A program made the position numbers and the translations under genes. Below the pieces are notes generated by a model, which ran no database searches, was not told where the DNA came from, and saw nothing but the letters and a program-made list of their open reading frames with translations. DNA of 24,048 bases from JBEKTY01 sp049515555 (GTDB taxonomy: Bacteria; Planctomycetota; Planctomycetia; Pirellulales; Thermoguttaceae): positions 1 through 24,048 of the forward strand of contig JBEKTY010000129.1 of assembly GCA_049515555.1 (NCBI GenBank), in the 5' to 3' direction. Each line of letters opens with the position of its first letter. Within the stretch, counting starts at the first letter, position 1. Positions 7,330 to 15,863 of this stretch are shown here, piece by piece.

Positions 7330-7696
7330 GCAGGTAGCGTGAAATTTTTTGATCCTTGCCTGTAGAAAACTCCTGCATACAGTTGCTAAGAACGGCTTAA
7401 CTAGTCCGTCAAAGCAACCACCCGAATGTATTGCTTCTGCCAAGCCTAGCCTTAAGACAGGATTTCCATAGGTAATCCAGTAGCCGTAACTCCTTGATGC
7501 TATGCAAGATATGAATTCATGTTGGACAAGACGATCTGCATTGGCACCGGGCACCAGATACCCCAGTTCATGCGTGTTATGTATGTGCCGCCAACGTGTC
7601 ATCTACCGCAGTTTACGTATCCATGATAAGATAAGGGTTCCGGCGGTTTGACGCAATGATAGGTTGGTACGCAGCGAGGCCCAAGCGAGTTGATCC
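7330..7696. other. AT-richer intergenic region before the exopolysaccharide operon
   Basis: About 370 bases that are clearly richer in A and T than all surrounding genes, up to about 7640. A 102-codon frame on the minus strand (7602-7294) runs through it, but it resembles nothing I know and ends inside the blaI promoter, so I do not call it a gene. The region should hold the promoter of the operon starting at 7697; I see a TTGACG at about 7648 without a good -10 at the right distance. A long leader or a decayed foreign fragment are both possible. Confidence 0.45.
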
Positions 7697-9307
7697 ATGA
7701 ACGGAACTTCGCCTCAGACGACTCTGTCGGACCTGCGACGCGTGCTGGCGCGCCATAGGAAGAAAAGCGTGTTGACGTTCGTGCTGGTCGTGGCGTCTTC
7801 GAGCCTTGCGGCGATGCTGCTGCCGAAGAGTTATCACTCGGAGGGAAAGCTGCTGGCGCGGTTGGGTAAGGAGAACGCCACGATCGACCCCATGGCCACG
7901 ATGAGCCATGATCCGGTGGTCGCCGTTCCGCAATCGCGGGACAACGAGCTAAACTCGGTGGCCGAGATCCTGAAGAGCCGCTTCATCGCCGAGAAGGTGG
8001 TGGACGCCCTGGGGCCGGCCTTCATTCTCGACCAGCCAGGGCCGGCCATCGCGGGGGGTGACGATGCCGGCGGGGGTTGGGCCGGGCGATTGCGCAGTTT
8101 CGCGCAGGACTACGGCCGGCGGATCGGCGAGGTCCGCCAGTGGCTCCGCCGCATCGAGGGCACGCCGCCCTTGGCTGATCGAGATCGCGCGATTGCCGGT
8201 TTGTTGCGGAAGTACAGCGTCGCGGCGGGTCGCCGCTCGGACGTGATCCAGATCGACTGCCAAGGCCCCTCGGCCGCCTGGGCGCAGAGCGTCGTCGCCA
8301 AGCTGATCGAGATTTACGTGGCCGAGCACATTCGCCTCAACCGGCCGCAGAAGTCGTTGGAGTTCTTTTCGGAGCAAACGGCCCGGGCGCACCAGGAGCT
8401 GACCCGCAAGGAAGACGAGCTGCGGGCGTTGAAGACGTCCACCGGCATTGTCTCGCCCCTGGAGCAGCGGCAGGCGTTGGTGGCCCACGCGGCGCGGCTG
8501 GAGCAAGATCTCGTGCAATCCGAAGCCGAAAGCAAGGGGATGGAGAACCGCATCCGCGTCTTGCGGCGGGAACTGGCCCAGTTGCCGGCCGAGCAGATCG
8601 AATCGTCGACGAAGGGCTTCGGTAACGAGGGGACCGACCAGATGCGCTCGCAGTTGTACCAATTGCAGGTGCGGAAGGAGGAGGCGGCGGCCAAGTACAC
8701 CGCGGCCCACCCGCTGATGCGGGAGATCGACGAGGAACTGAAAGCCAGCCAGGCCGTGGCCGAGCACCAGGAACCGACGCGGACCCACGTGACCGAAGGC
8801 CGCAGCCACGTGTATCAAGAGACGCAGCTCGCCTTGGTGCAGGAGGAGCCGCTTCTGGCCGCGGTGGCGGCGAAGGCCGAATCGCTGCGCGGCCAGTTGA
8901 CCGCGTTGCGCGGCCAAATGATCGCCTTCGGCCAGAACGAGCAGCAGATCGCCCGCCTGGAGCGGGCGGTGGAGATGGGCCAGGCGAATTACCGCAAGTA
9001 CGCGGCCAACCTGGAGCAAGCCCGCATCGACCAAGCGCAGGAATTGCAGCGCATGTCGAACATCACGGTGGCCCAGCCGGCGACGCTCGAGCCGGAGCCG
9101 GTCTTTCCGCGGAAGACCTGGTTCTTCGCGGCCGGATGCATCGGCGGCGTCCTGGCCGCGGCGGCGGTGGCCCTGACGGCCGATCGCCGCGATCACTCGT
9201 TCCGCGTGCCGGGCGACGTCGAGCGGCGCCTGGCGCTGGCGGTGGTCGGTACGATCCCCAAGCTGGACGGGGAGCAGGGTGTATTCCACGGAATCGTGCG
9301 GGGGTGA
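7697..9307 (+). CDS. Wzz/GumC-like polysaccharide chain-length determinant
   Basis: A 536-residue polysaccharide co-polymerase of the inner membrane that would set chain length and help export together with Wzy and a P-loop partner. A first membrane segment (VLTFVLVVASSSLAAMLL) is at about residues 25-42. A periplasmic region follows, with the Wzz-type early block (SEGKLLARLGKEN) and long coiled coils between about 215 and 450. A Pro-rich stretch (ATLEPEPVFPRK) precedes the second membrane segment at about 477-500. The cytoplasmic tail (VERRLALAVVGTIPKL) is the typical link to the kinase, which here is a separate downstream gene rather than fused. It is the first gene of the operon; the next ATG follows four bases after the stop. 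The ATG at 7697 has only a weak GCGAG upstream but gives the expected N-terminus. Confidence 0.88.
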   Translation: MNGTSPQTTLSDLRRVLARHRKKSVLTFVLVVASSSLAAMLLPKSYHSEGKLLARLGKENATIDPMATMSHDPVVAVPQSRDNELNSVAEILKSRFIAEKVVDALGPAFILDQPGPAIAGGDDAGGGWAGRLRSFAQDYGRRIGEVRQWLRRIEGTPPLADRDRAIAGLLRKYSVAAGRRSDVIQIDCQGPSAAWAQSVVAKLIEIYVAEHIRLNRPQKSLEFFSEQTARAHQELTRKEDELRALKTSTGIVSPLEQRQALVAHAARLEQDLVQSEAESKGMENRIRVLRRELAQLPAEQIESSTKGFGNEGTDQMRSQLYQLQVRKEEAAAKYTAAHPLMREIDEELKASQAVAEHQEPTRTHVTEGRSHVYQETQLALVQEEPLLAAVAAKAESLRGQLTALRGQMIAFGQNEQQIARLERAVEMGQANYRKYAANLEQARIDQAQELQRMSNITVAQPATLEPEPVFPRKTWFFAAGCIGGVLAAAAVALTADRRDHSFRVPGDVERRLALAVVGTIPKLDGEQGVFHGIVRG

Positions 9308-9311
9308 CGAG

Positions 9312-9983
9312 ATGATTGTGCAAGCAGTGCAGCGGGTGTTCCGGACCCGAGAGGCTGCCCCCTGGAGCTTCGAGGGGGCCTTCCACGACCATTGCCGCGA
9401 GATCCTGAGGCGGATCGGCTGGCCCCGCGGCGAGGCGGAGCGGCCCTTGCGGACCTTGGGCCTTACGAGTTGCCGGGGCGGCGAGGGCGTCAGCACGCTG
9501 GCGGCACACCTGGCCATCGCCGCGGCGATGCGCCAGGAGCGGCGGGTCGTGCTGGTCGACGCCAATCTCTCCCAGCCGGCCGTCGCCAGGCGTTTCGGCG
9601 CCGTGCCGGTTCCGGGACTGGTGGAATGCGTCTGCGGCGGCGAGTCGGCCCGCGAGGCGCTGCAGCCGACTTCCGTCCAGAACCTGTTCGTCCTCCCGGC
9701 CGGGCAGATGCGCGTCAGCCCCGCGCGGGTTTACGACTCGACGGACCTGGCCGCCGTGGCCGACGAGCTGGCCGGGCATTGCGAGTTGGTCGTGTTCGAT
9801 CTGCCACCGTTGGGACGCGCGAGCTGCGCCAACCGGCTGCCGGCGGCGCTGGACGGCGTCCTGCTGGTCGTCGAGGCCGAGGGGGTGCACTGGGAGGTAG
9901 CCCAGCGGGCCAAGGAATTATTGCAATACGCGGGCGCGCGGATCGTAGGCTGCGTGTTGAACAAGTGGCGTGATGCCGCTTAA
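9312..9983 (+). CDS. BY-kinase-like P-loop protein of the exopolysaccharide locus, P-loop lysine missing
   Basis: A 223-residue cytoplasmic protein with the fold of CpsD/Wze-type tyrosine kinases and MinD/ParA ATPases, expected to partner the preceding chain-length protein. The Walker A region reads CRGGEGVSTLAAHLA at residues 54-68. The lysine of the usual GEGKST is valine, and the deviant upstream lysine is arginine. Walker A' is VVLVDAN at 79-85 and a Walker B-like LVVFDLPP lies at about 158-165. The C-terminus (LNKWRDAA) has no tyrosine cluster, so classic autophosphorylation is not apparent. The ATG at 9312 is preferred to the in-frame GTG at 9279 because a GGGGG precedes it and it starts just after the upstream stop. 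It may act as a nucleotide-binding regulator or structural partner rather than a kinase. Confidence 0.82.
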   Translation: MIVQAVQRVFRTREAAPWSFEGAFHDHCREILRRIGWPRGEAERPLRTLGLTSCRGGEGVSTLAAHLAIAAAMRQERRVVLVDANLSQPAVARRFGAVPVPGLVECVCGGESAREALQPTSVQNLFVLPAGQMRVSPARVYDSTDLAAVADELAGHCELVVFDLPPLGRASCANRLPAALDGVLLVVEAEGVHWEVAQRAKELLQYAGARIVGCVLNKWRDAA

Positions 9984-10050
9984 GCCCGGTCCCCGAACGC
10001 AATCCCGATCGCCGCCCGGGGCGATCTGCCTGGTAAAGCAGCGGCAACCT

Positions 10051-11118
10051 ATGTGGTTTCAGCACTGGATCGGAAAGAAGTCGCCCCGCCGGGAGTTCCG
10101 CGGGCTGTATTCGGCCGAGCAGCTTCAGCAAGCGTTGCGGCGGGAGCGGGCCCGCGCCGACCGCTTCGAACAGACACTCTCGCTGTTGTCGCTGGGCGTG
10201 AGCAGCGCCCGGACGGGCCGCGACACGCTTGTCGAGGCGGCCGCCGTGCTGCGGCGGCGATTGCGGCTGAGCGACGAAGCGGGCTGGCTGGACCGCCGGC
10301 ATATCGGCGTGCTGATGCCCAACACGCCGCCCTGGGGAGCGTGGACCCTGGCCGACGAGCTGTGCCTGGCCTTTCGCCCGTGCGTGCCGCTGCCGCAGTG
10401 TCGCGTTTACAGCTACCCCTCGGACTGGTTCGCCACGGGCGAGCATTCGTCGGTGGGGGCCGACCGCGGCTCGGAGGATGAGGGCCGCACCGCGGCCATG
10501 GAACCCCTGTTTTTCCAGGGCTTGCCGTGGTGGAAGCGGGCCTTCGACATCCTCGCCGCCGGCCTGGCCCTGCTCGCGCACGTGCCGATCTTGCTGGGCA
10601 TCGCGGTCCTTATCAAGTTGACCTCCCGCGGACCGGTCCTTTTCAGGCAGACGCGGGTGGGCCTGGGCGGCCGGCCCTTTACGATCTACAAGTTCCGCAC
10701 GATGTTCGTCGATGCCGAGCGACTCAAGGATCGCCTGCTGGAGCTGAACGAGCGGGACGGTCCGGTGTTCAAGATCAAGCACGATCCGCGGGTGACTTTG
10801 GCGGGCCGCCTGCTGCGGAAAACGAGTCTCGACGAGTTGCCGCAACTGATCAACGTGCTGCTGGGCGACATGTCGCTGGTCGGACCGCGGCCGCCGCTGC
10901 CCGAGGAGGTGGCGCAGTACGAGCCGTGGCAGCAGCGGCGACTCGAGATCACGCCGGGGATCACCTGCATCTGGCAGGTTCGCGGGCGTTGCAGCGTGAG
11001 CTTCGCGGAATGGGTGCGTTTGGACCTGCAATACATGGGCCAGCGGACACTGTGGACCGACGTCAAGCTGTTGGCGCAGACGATCCCCGTCATCGTCAAC
11101 GGCAGGGGTGGATGCTAA
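10051..11118 (+). CDS. Initiating sugar transferase (PssY/WcaJ type) with degenerate GGDEF-like N-terminus
   Basis: The C-terminal half is a bacterial sugar transferase (PF02397), a monotopic phosphoglycosyl transferase that moves a sugar-phosphate from a UDP-sugar to undecaprenyl phosphate as the first step of polysaccharide synthesis. It starts at WWKRAFDILAAGLAL, a membrane hairpin. It continues with FRQTRVGLGGRPFTIYKFRT, the catalytic Asp-Glu of KTSLDELPQLINVL, and MSLVGPRPPLPEEV. The N-terminal 150 residues (RRERARADRFEQTLSLL... RHIGVLMPNTPPWGA) resemble the second half of a GGDEF domain without the active motif, an arrangement I associate with planctomycete sugar transferases. The ATG at 10051 is chosen because the upstream stretch looks non-protein-like; starts at 9970 or 9973, overlapping the previous gene, are alternatives. 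No start has a strong ribosome site. Confidence 0.87.
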   Translation: MWFQHWIGKKSPRREFRGLYSAEQLQQALRRERARADRFEQTLSLLSLGVSSARTGRDTLVEAAAVLRRRLRLSDEAGWLDRRHIGVLMPNTPPWGAWTLADELCLAFRPCVPLPQCRVYSYPSDWFATGEHSSVGADRGSEDEGRTAAMEPLFFQGLPWWKRAFDILAAGLALLAHVPILLGIAVLIKLTSRGPVLFRQTRVGLGGRPFTIYKFRTMFVDAERLKDRLLELNERDGPVFKIKHDPRVTLAGRLLRKTSLDELPQLINVLLGDMSLVGPRPPLPEEVAQYEPWQQRRLEITPGITCIWQVRGRCSVSFAEWVRLDLQYMGQRTLWTDVKLLAQTIPVIVNGRGGC

Positions 11119-11121
11119 GGG

Positions 11122-12192
11122 ATGCAGATCGAAGTTCTCGCGGCCGATCGGCTGACTCCTGAACATGTGGCCGCATGGTCGCATGTGCTGGCGACCGAAC
11201 CCGCGCTGGAAAGCCCCTTCTTCCGCCCCGAGTTCACGCAGGCTGTTGCCGCCGTGCGCCACGACGTGGAGGTAGCGGTTTTGCGGGAAGACGACCGTCC
11301 GGTGGGGTTCTTCCCCTACCAGCGGCAACGCGGCAACGTGGCCGTGCCGGTCGGCGGCCTGCTGTGCGATTTCCAAGGCCTAGTTGTGCGGCGGGGCGCT
11401 TCTGTCGATGCCCGACAACTCCTGCGCGGTTGCGGGCTGGCGGCATGGCATTTTAACCACCTGCTGGCGTCGCAGGAGCCCTTCCGGCCTTACCATAGCG
11501 TCACCTGGGAATCACCGTACATGGACCTCGGCGGCGGCTTCGAGGCCTACCGCAAGAGCAAGCACGAGGCCGGGCGCGGCACACTCGCGCAAGCCGAGCG
11601 TAAAGCGCGGAAGATCGCTCGCGAAATCGGCCCCCTACGCCTGGTTCCGCACACGTGCGAGCGGGACGTCTTCGAGTTGCTCATGGACTGGAAGGTGCAA
11701 CAGTACCGGCGAATCAAGGCGACCAATTTCCTCGCTCCCGCCTGGACCGTGGCCCTCTTGGAGCGGGTCTGGAAGACGCAATCGCCCGCGTTTGCGGGCA
11801 TGCTCTCGGTGCTGTACGCGGGCGATCGCCCGGCGGCCCTGCACCTGGGAATGCGCGCCGGCGGAGTCTTGCACGTCTGGTTTCCCGCCTACGACCCGGC
11901 CTTGGCTGGATATTCGCCGGGGCTGATCCTGTGGCTGGAACTTGCCCGGGCCGCCGCGGCCCTGGGGCTCCGGCGCATCGACCTGGGCAAAGGGCAGGAA
12001 CGCTATAAAGCCAGCCTGCAATCCGGCGCCTCGCAACTGGCCGAGGGATCTGTCGACTTCCGGCTTGTGGCCGGGTCGCTGCGGCGCGGCTGGCTTTGCA
12101 CCCGCGAGCTCGTTCGCGCTTCGCCCCTGCGCCGACCGGGGCAGGCGGTCTTGCGTTACGCACGCCATTTGTTTCAACCTCACAGTGGATAG
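11122..12192 (+). CDS. BioF2/FemAB-like GNAT acyltransferase (first copy)
   Basis: A 356-residue protein of the BioF2-like acetyltransferase family (PF13480, GNAT fold, also called CelD- or FemAB-like). Genes of this kind are common in exopolysaccharide loci and are thought to acylate sugars or add amino acids to the polymer. Recognisable features are the N-terminal block ESPFFRPEFTQAV, the central basic helix around GTLAQAERKARKIAREIG, and the C-terminal GNAT core from FAGMLSVLYAGDRPAALHLG through YSPGLILWLELARAAAALG to RRIDLGKGQERYKASL, which matches the acyl-CoA-type end of the fold. It starts four bases after the sugar transferase stop. The donor and acceptor are not predictable. Confidence 0.82.
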   Translation: MQIEVLAADRLTPEHVAAWSHVLATEPALESPFFRPEFTQAVAAVRHDVEVAVLREDDRPVGFFPYQRQRGNVAVPVGGLLCDFQGLVVRRGASVDARQLLRGCGLAAWHFNHLLASQEPFRPYHSVTWESPYMDLGGGFEAYRKSKHEAGRGTLAQAERKARKIAREIGPLRLVPHTCERDVFELLMDWKVQQYRRIKATNFLAPAWTVALLERVWKTQSPAFAGMLSVLYAGDRPAALHLGMRAGGVLHVWFPAYDPALAGYSPGLILWLELARAAAALGLRRIDLGKGQERYKASLQSGASQLAEGSVDFRLVAGSLRRGWLCTRELVRASPLRRPGQAVLRYARHLFQPHSG

Positions 12193-12226
12193 CGGTTCCA
12201 AGGGTCGGGACTTCAACCAACAATCC

Positions 12227-13522
12227 ATGCATTCTACAGCATTGAATCCTGCCAGAAGGGCCCCTGTCGCCGGGGACGCCTCCGGCGACACGGCCGGCTG
12301 TGCCCGTGCGGCGACGAAGGCGTCCCGCATCGCCGGCAACCAGGCGGTTAGCTTGCTGTGGGGGCGCGCCGGACTGGAGAAACTGGTTGCCGATCGAAAC
12401 CGCCTGGCGACCACGCTCGACGCCCAACGGCTGGACAATTTCCTGGATTGGCATGCTTCCTGCATGGACGCCGGCCTCCCGGATCCAGACGACCTGTGCT
12501 TCGGCGTGGTGTCGCAAGGCGATCGGACGGCCGCGATCATTCCCTTCGAGAGATCGTTGCGGCGCCTGTTCGGCCTGAAGATTGCCGGCTTGGAAATGAG
12601 CCAGGGTGCGCGCATGCCCATGGGCGATCCGCTCGTGACCGACGGCGCCGATCCCGATGCCTGCCTGACGGCGGTGCTGGGGCAGTTGTCCCGCGCGATC
12701 CGGCCGTGCTGGCAGTACATCCGCGTGGTAAACGTGCGGGCGGACAACGCCTGCGCGATGGCGGTCGTCCGGCAACCGGGTTTCAGTCGCCTGCGGGCCG
12801 GCGTGAACGGCTGCGCGTGGTGCCCGGTGGTTCCCCAGGAGCAGGTATTGCAGCGTGTGTCGAAGAACTTCGCGGCCAAACTGCGGAAGAACCGCAAGCG
12901 CCTGGCGGCCACAGAAGGAGTGACCTTCGCGACCGTGTCTACGCTGCCCGAGCTGGAAAAGGCCTACGAGGAGTTTCTGCAAGTAGAAGCCGCGAGTTGG
13001 AAGGGCGCGGAAGGCAGTCGGACGGCCATCCTCTTGATGCCGCGCCTGAAAGTCCTCCACGAGCAAGTCATGCGGCGCTTCGGCAAGCGCGGCCGGTGCG
13101 AGATCCACTTGCTGCGGTTGGGCGGCCGGCCCATCGCCGGGCAGTATACGCTGATGACCGACGACACCGTCTACCTGCCCAAGATCGGCTACGACCAGGC
13201 GTTTCAGCACTTGTCGCCCGGCGTCATGCTCCTGGACTACCTTTTCCGGCGCTGGGCGGGCGATCCGGCCATCAAGTACATCAACTTGACCACCAACATG
13301 CCGTGGATGAAGGGCTGGCGGCTTTCATGCGACGACGTGTTCAACCTGTATCTCTTTCGGCGAACACTGCGGGGCCAGATCGCGCGGGCTTATTGGCTGG
13401 CCGCGCAGACCATCGAGCATCATCGCTGCACCTGGGCCGCGCCGCTCTTCCGGCGACTGGTCGGCTCGCGCGCACGGCGTTACCGTCGCAGGCAAGACAG
13501 GGAGGCTCGCGATGAGCAATAG
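12227..13522 (+). CDS. FemAB/BioF2-like GNAT acyltransferase (second copy)
   Basis: A second member of the same fold, 431 residues, only distantly similar to the preceding gene. Typical blocks are the basic helix NFAAKLRKNRKRLAATEG, then LHEQVMRRFGKRGRCEIHLLRLGGRPIAGQY split over two strands, SPGVMLLDYLFRRWAG, and the end motif YINLTTNMPWMKGWR. The pattern resembles the FemAB proteins linked to XrtA-type exopolysaccharide loci. The frame is open back to 11942, but that part overlaps the previous gene. The ATG at 12227 is the first start after that gene's end, and I see no strong ribosome site. The next gene begins 11 bases before its stop. The exact acyl donor and sugar target are unknown. 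Confidence 0.8.
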   Translation: MHSTALNPARRAPVAGDASGDTAGCARAATKASRIAGNQAVSLLWGRAGLEKLVADRNRLATTLDAQRLDNFLDWHASCMDAGLPDPDDLCFGVVSQGDRTAAIIPFERSLRRLFGLKIAGLEMSQGARMPMGDPLVTDGADPDACLTAVLGQLSRAIRPCWQYIRVVNVRADNACAMAVVRQPGFSRLRAGVNGCAWCPVVPQEQVLQRVSKNFAAKLRKNRKRLAATEGVTFATVSTLPELEKAYEEFLQVEAASWKGAEGSRTAILLMPRLKVLHEQVMRRFGKRGRCEIHLLRLGGRPIAGQYTLMTDDTVYLPKIGYDQAFQHLSPGVMLLDYLFRRWAGDPAIKYINLTTNMPWMKGWRLSCDDVFNLYLFRRTLRGQIARAYWLAAQTIEHHRCTWAAPLFRRLVGSRARRYRRRQDREARDEQ

Positions 13523-14489
13523 CTGTTCGCTTGCGAGAATCGGTCCTGCCGGGGCGGGCTTGGACGCGCAGATCATTTATGCTCCCGAGCGATCTTCCTG
13601 GCTGGAAATGGCGAACTGGGCGGCGATTCGCGCCGCGAGCGCGGCCGGCGTGGTGCTGCACGAGCTCTTCGGCAGCCGGGCCCACGGGTTGCTGGCGGGC
13701 ATTACCTACCACCGCACTGCCCCGCGCTATGCCGGAGTGCCCCTGCCGACGCAAAACGTCACTCCCGAGCGGTTTCGCGAGCAGCTTACCGGCCTGCTGC
13801 GGCGTGGGTTCAACTTCTGGCCGCTAAGCAGGGTTCTCGAATACCGAAACCAAGGGCTGCCGGTTCCGCCGCAGACCGTGGTCCTGACGTTCGACGACGG
13901 CTATGCCACCGTCCACGAATACGCCTGGCCCGTGTTGCGCGAGCTCGGTCTGCCGGCGACGGTCTTTCTCGCCACCGGCTATCTCGACAGCGAGGCGCCG
14001 TTTCCTTGGGACACGTGGGCCAACCGGTACCGCGATCGGCTGCCGCCGAAAGCCTATCGACCGCTGACCGTGGCCGAGTGCCGGGAGATGACCGCGGACA
14101 GCCGGGTGGAGATGGGCGCCCATACGACCACGCACCAGGATTTCCGTTGCCGTCCGCAAGAGTTCCTCGAGGACCTCCGTGAATCGGTGGAATTCATCCG
14201 CTTGCGTTTCGGGCGGCAAGAGGCGCCGTTCGCCTATTGCTACGGGAGCCCATACCGCGGCTTTGCCGGCGATGACTTGGCCGCCGTCGCGCGGGAAGCG
14301 GGCGCGGCGTGCGGGCTGACGACGGAGAGCGTCTTGTTCGATCTGCGCAGCGACCCCTTCCGGTGGGGGCGGTTCAACGTGTTCCCCTGGGATACCAGCG
14401 CCATGCTGGCCGCGAAACTGGGGGGCTGGTTCACCTGGGCGCAGCAACTCCGCCACCGGCTGTTCCGATCGACCCGCAATGTCCGATAG
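13512..14489 (+). CDS. Polysaccharide deacetylase (NodB-type, CE4)
   Basis: A 325-residue carbohydrate esterase family 4 protein that would remove N- or O-acetyl groups from the growing or exported polysaccharide using a divalent metal. The catalytic block TFDDG is at residues 126-130 and the metal-binding motif as HTTTH at 204-208, preceded by MGA. A later aromatic block, FAYCYGSPYRGF, matches the family's substrate-side motif. There is no clear signal peptide, so it may act in the cytoplasm or be anchored by its hydrophobic N-terminal region. The start ATG lies within the end of the previous gene (11-base overlap). It is supported by GGGAGG six bases upstream, the best ribosome site in the operon. 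Confidence 0.9.
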   Translation: MSNSCSLARIGPAGAGLDAQIIYAPERSSWLEMANWAAIRAASAAGVVLHELFGSRAHGLLAGITYHRTAPRYAGVPLPTQNVTPERFREQLTGLLRRGFNFWPLSRVLEYRNQGLPVPPQTVVLTFDDGYATVHEYAWPVLRELGLPATVFLATGYLDSEAPFPWDTWANRYRDRLPPKAYRPLTVAECREMTADSRVEMGAHTTTHQDFRCRPQEFLEDLRESVEFIRLRFGRQEAPFAYCYGSPYRGFAGDDLAAVAREAGAACGLTTESVLFDLRSDPFRWGRFNVFPWDTSAMLAAKLGGWFTWAQQLRHRLFRSTRNVR

Positions 14490-15846
14490 CCTCGCACCAC
14501 CGCTGGACGCGCACGCGCTGGAGATGCCGGCGGCGCCCGTCGCCGCGCCGGCCGCGCCGCGGCGCGCCGCCTGGTGGGCCGCCGGCTTCCACGCCACCAC
14601 GCAAAAGGCCGTTGTGGCCATGTTCGATCAGGCCGTCGTCAGCGGCACCACCTTTGCCACGAGCGTAATCGTCGGTCACATGGGGTCGCGCGACACGCTT
14701 GGCGTCTTTTACCTTGCCTGGACTATCGTCGTCCTGGTGCAAGCGATCCAAGAGCGGACGATCTCCACGCCGTACATGATCTATTGCAGCCGCCGCTCCG
14801 GCGGCGCCCTGGCCTTTTACACGGGAAGTGCGCTGCTGCACCAGGTCGGACTCTCGGCGCTGGTCGGCGCGGGGCTGCTGGCCTTTCTAGTGGCAAGCGC
14901 CTGTGGCGCGGGGCCGGCCGATTTCACGCCTTTCGCCGCTGCCTTGCTCGGCGCCATGCCCTTCCTGTTGCTGCGGTGGTTCGTGCGCCTGGTTTCGATC
15001 GCGCATCTCCAGATGTCGACCACCGCGGCGCTCGACACGGTTGTCGCCGTCCTGCAATTGAGCGGCCTGTTGCTCCTCGCCCGTTGGCACTTGCTCTCTG
15101 TCCCGGCCGCGTACCTGGTGATGGGCGCGGCGTGCGCCGTGGCGTGCCTGGGTTGGTTCCTGACGAGGCAGCAGCCCTTGCGGTTTGCGCGGGCGCACGT
15201 GCTCGCGGATTGGCGGCACAACTGGGCCTTCGGCAAATGGGTCCTGGCCAGCAACCTCGTCGGCTCGACGGCCGGGTGTGTCGTCCCCTGGGTCATCACG
15301 GCGGCCCACGGGAAGTCGGCGACGGGGCTGCTGGCGGCCTGCGCCACCATGGCGGGAATATCCAATATGTTCGTAGCCAGCCTGGATGGCTTCATCACCT
15401 CGAAGGCGGCGCAGGCCTTCAGTACCGGCGGCGTCGCCCGACTCCTGCGCATCCTCTGGACCGCTGCCCTATTGTTTTGCGCGGTGCTGGGCACGTTCTG
15501 CCTGTTGTTGGTGGCCATAGGCGGCCCGCTGGTCAGGTTCGTCTACGGTGCGGATTTCAGCGGGGCCGGACCGGTCGTGGTCGTCCTGGCCGTAGGCATC
15601 CTCGTCAACGCGATCGGCAACAACGCCGGCCGGGGACTGTGGGTCATCGAACGGCCTCGGGCCAACATGCTCCCCGACATCTGCAGCCTGCTGGTGACCT
15701 TCGTCGTCTTGTTTTGCGTGTTGCCGTGGGGACCGCTCGGCGCTGCGATCGCCACGCTGGCCGGCAATGCGGCGGGCTGCATCACGCGCTCCTGGGTCCT
15801 CGCGGCAGCTTTGAAGACCATCCCGCACAGGCTGGAGGCGGCCTAG
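14479..15846 (+). CDS. Wzx-type polysaccharide flippase
   Basis: A 455-residue multi-pass membrane protein with about twelve hydrophobic segments and the layout of the MOP/MATE-like oligosaccharide flippases. It would move lipid-linked repeat units to the periplasmic face. The first 30 residues are an Ala/Pro-rich cytoplasmic tail, followed by the first conserved region (FDQAVVSGTTFATSVIVGH) and the typical later stretch (GPVVVVLAVGILVNAIGN). The start overlaps the deacetylase stop by 11 bases and the gene lies directly before the Wzy-like gene, the usual Wzx-Wzy pairing. Sequence conservation in this family is low, so the call rests on topology and position as much as on motifs. Confidence 0.82.
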   Translation: MSDSLAPPLDAHALEMPAAPVAAPAAPRRAAWWAAGFHATTQKAVVAMFDQAVVSGTTFATSVIVGHMGSRDTLGVFYLAWTIVVLVQAIQERTISTPYMIYCSRRSGGALAFYTGSALLHQVGLSALVGAGLLAFLVASACGAGPADFTPFAAALLGAMPFLLLRWFVRLVSIAHLQMSTTAALDTVVAVLQLSGLLLLARWHLLSVPAAYLVMGAACAVACLGWFLTRQQPLRFARAHVLADWRHNWAFGKWVLASNLVGSTAGCVVPWVITAAHGKSATGLLAACATMAGISNMFVASLDGFITSKAAQAFSTGGVARLLRILWTAALLFCAVLGTFCLLLVAIGGPLVRFVYGADFSGAGPVVVVLAVGILVNAIGNNAGRGLWVIERPRANMLPDICSLLVTFVVLFCVLPWGPLGAAIATLAGNAAGCITRSWVLAAALKTIPHRLEAA

Positions 15847-15863
15847 CCCGCGGAAGAACCGTC

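Noticed and set aside
7555..7580. Possible sigma54 promoter (a TTGGCAC is present nearby)
   Set aside because: The TTGC-type -12 element at the required distance is missing.
7294..7602. 102-codon minus-strand frame in the AT-rich gap
   Set aside because: No family resemblance, no clear ribosome site, and it runs into the blaI promoter and operators.
14574..15863. Upstream extension of the Wzy frame to a 887-residue protein
   Set aside because: The extension overlaps the complete wzx-like gene and is low-complexity; the membrane protein begins at 15864.
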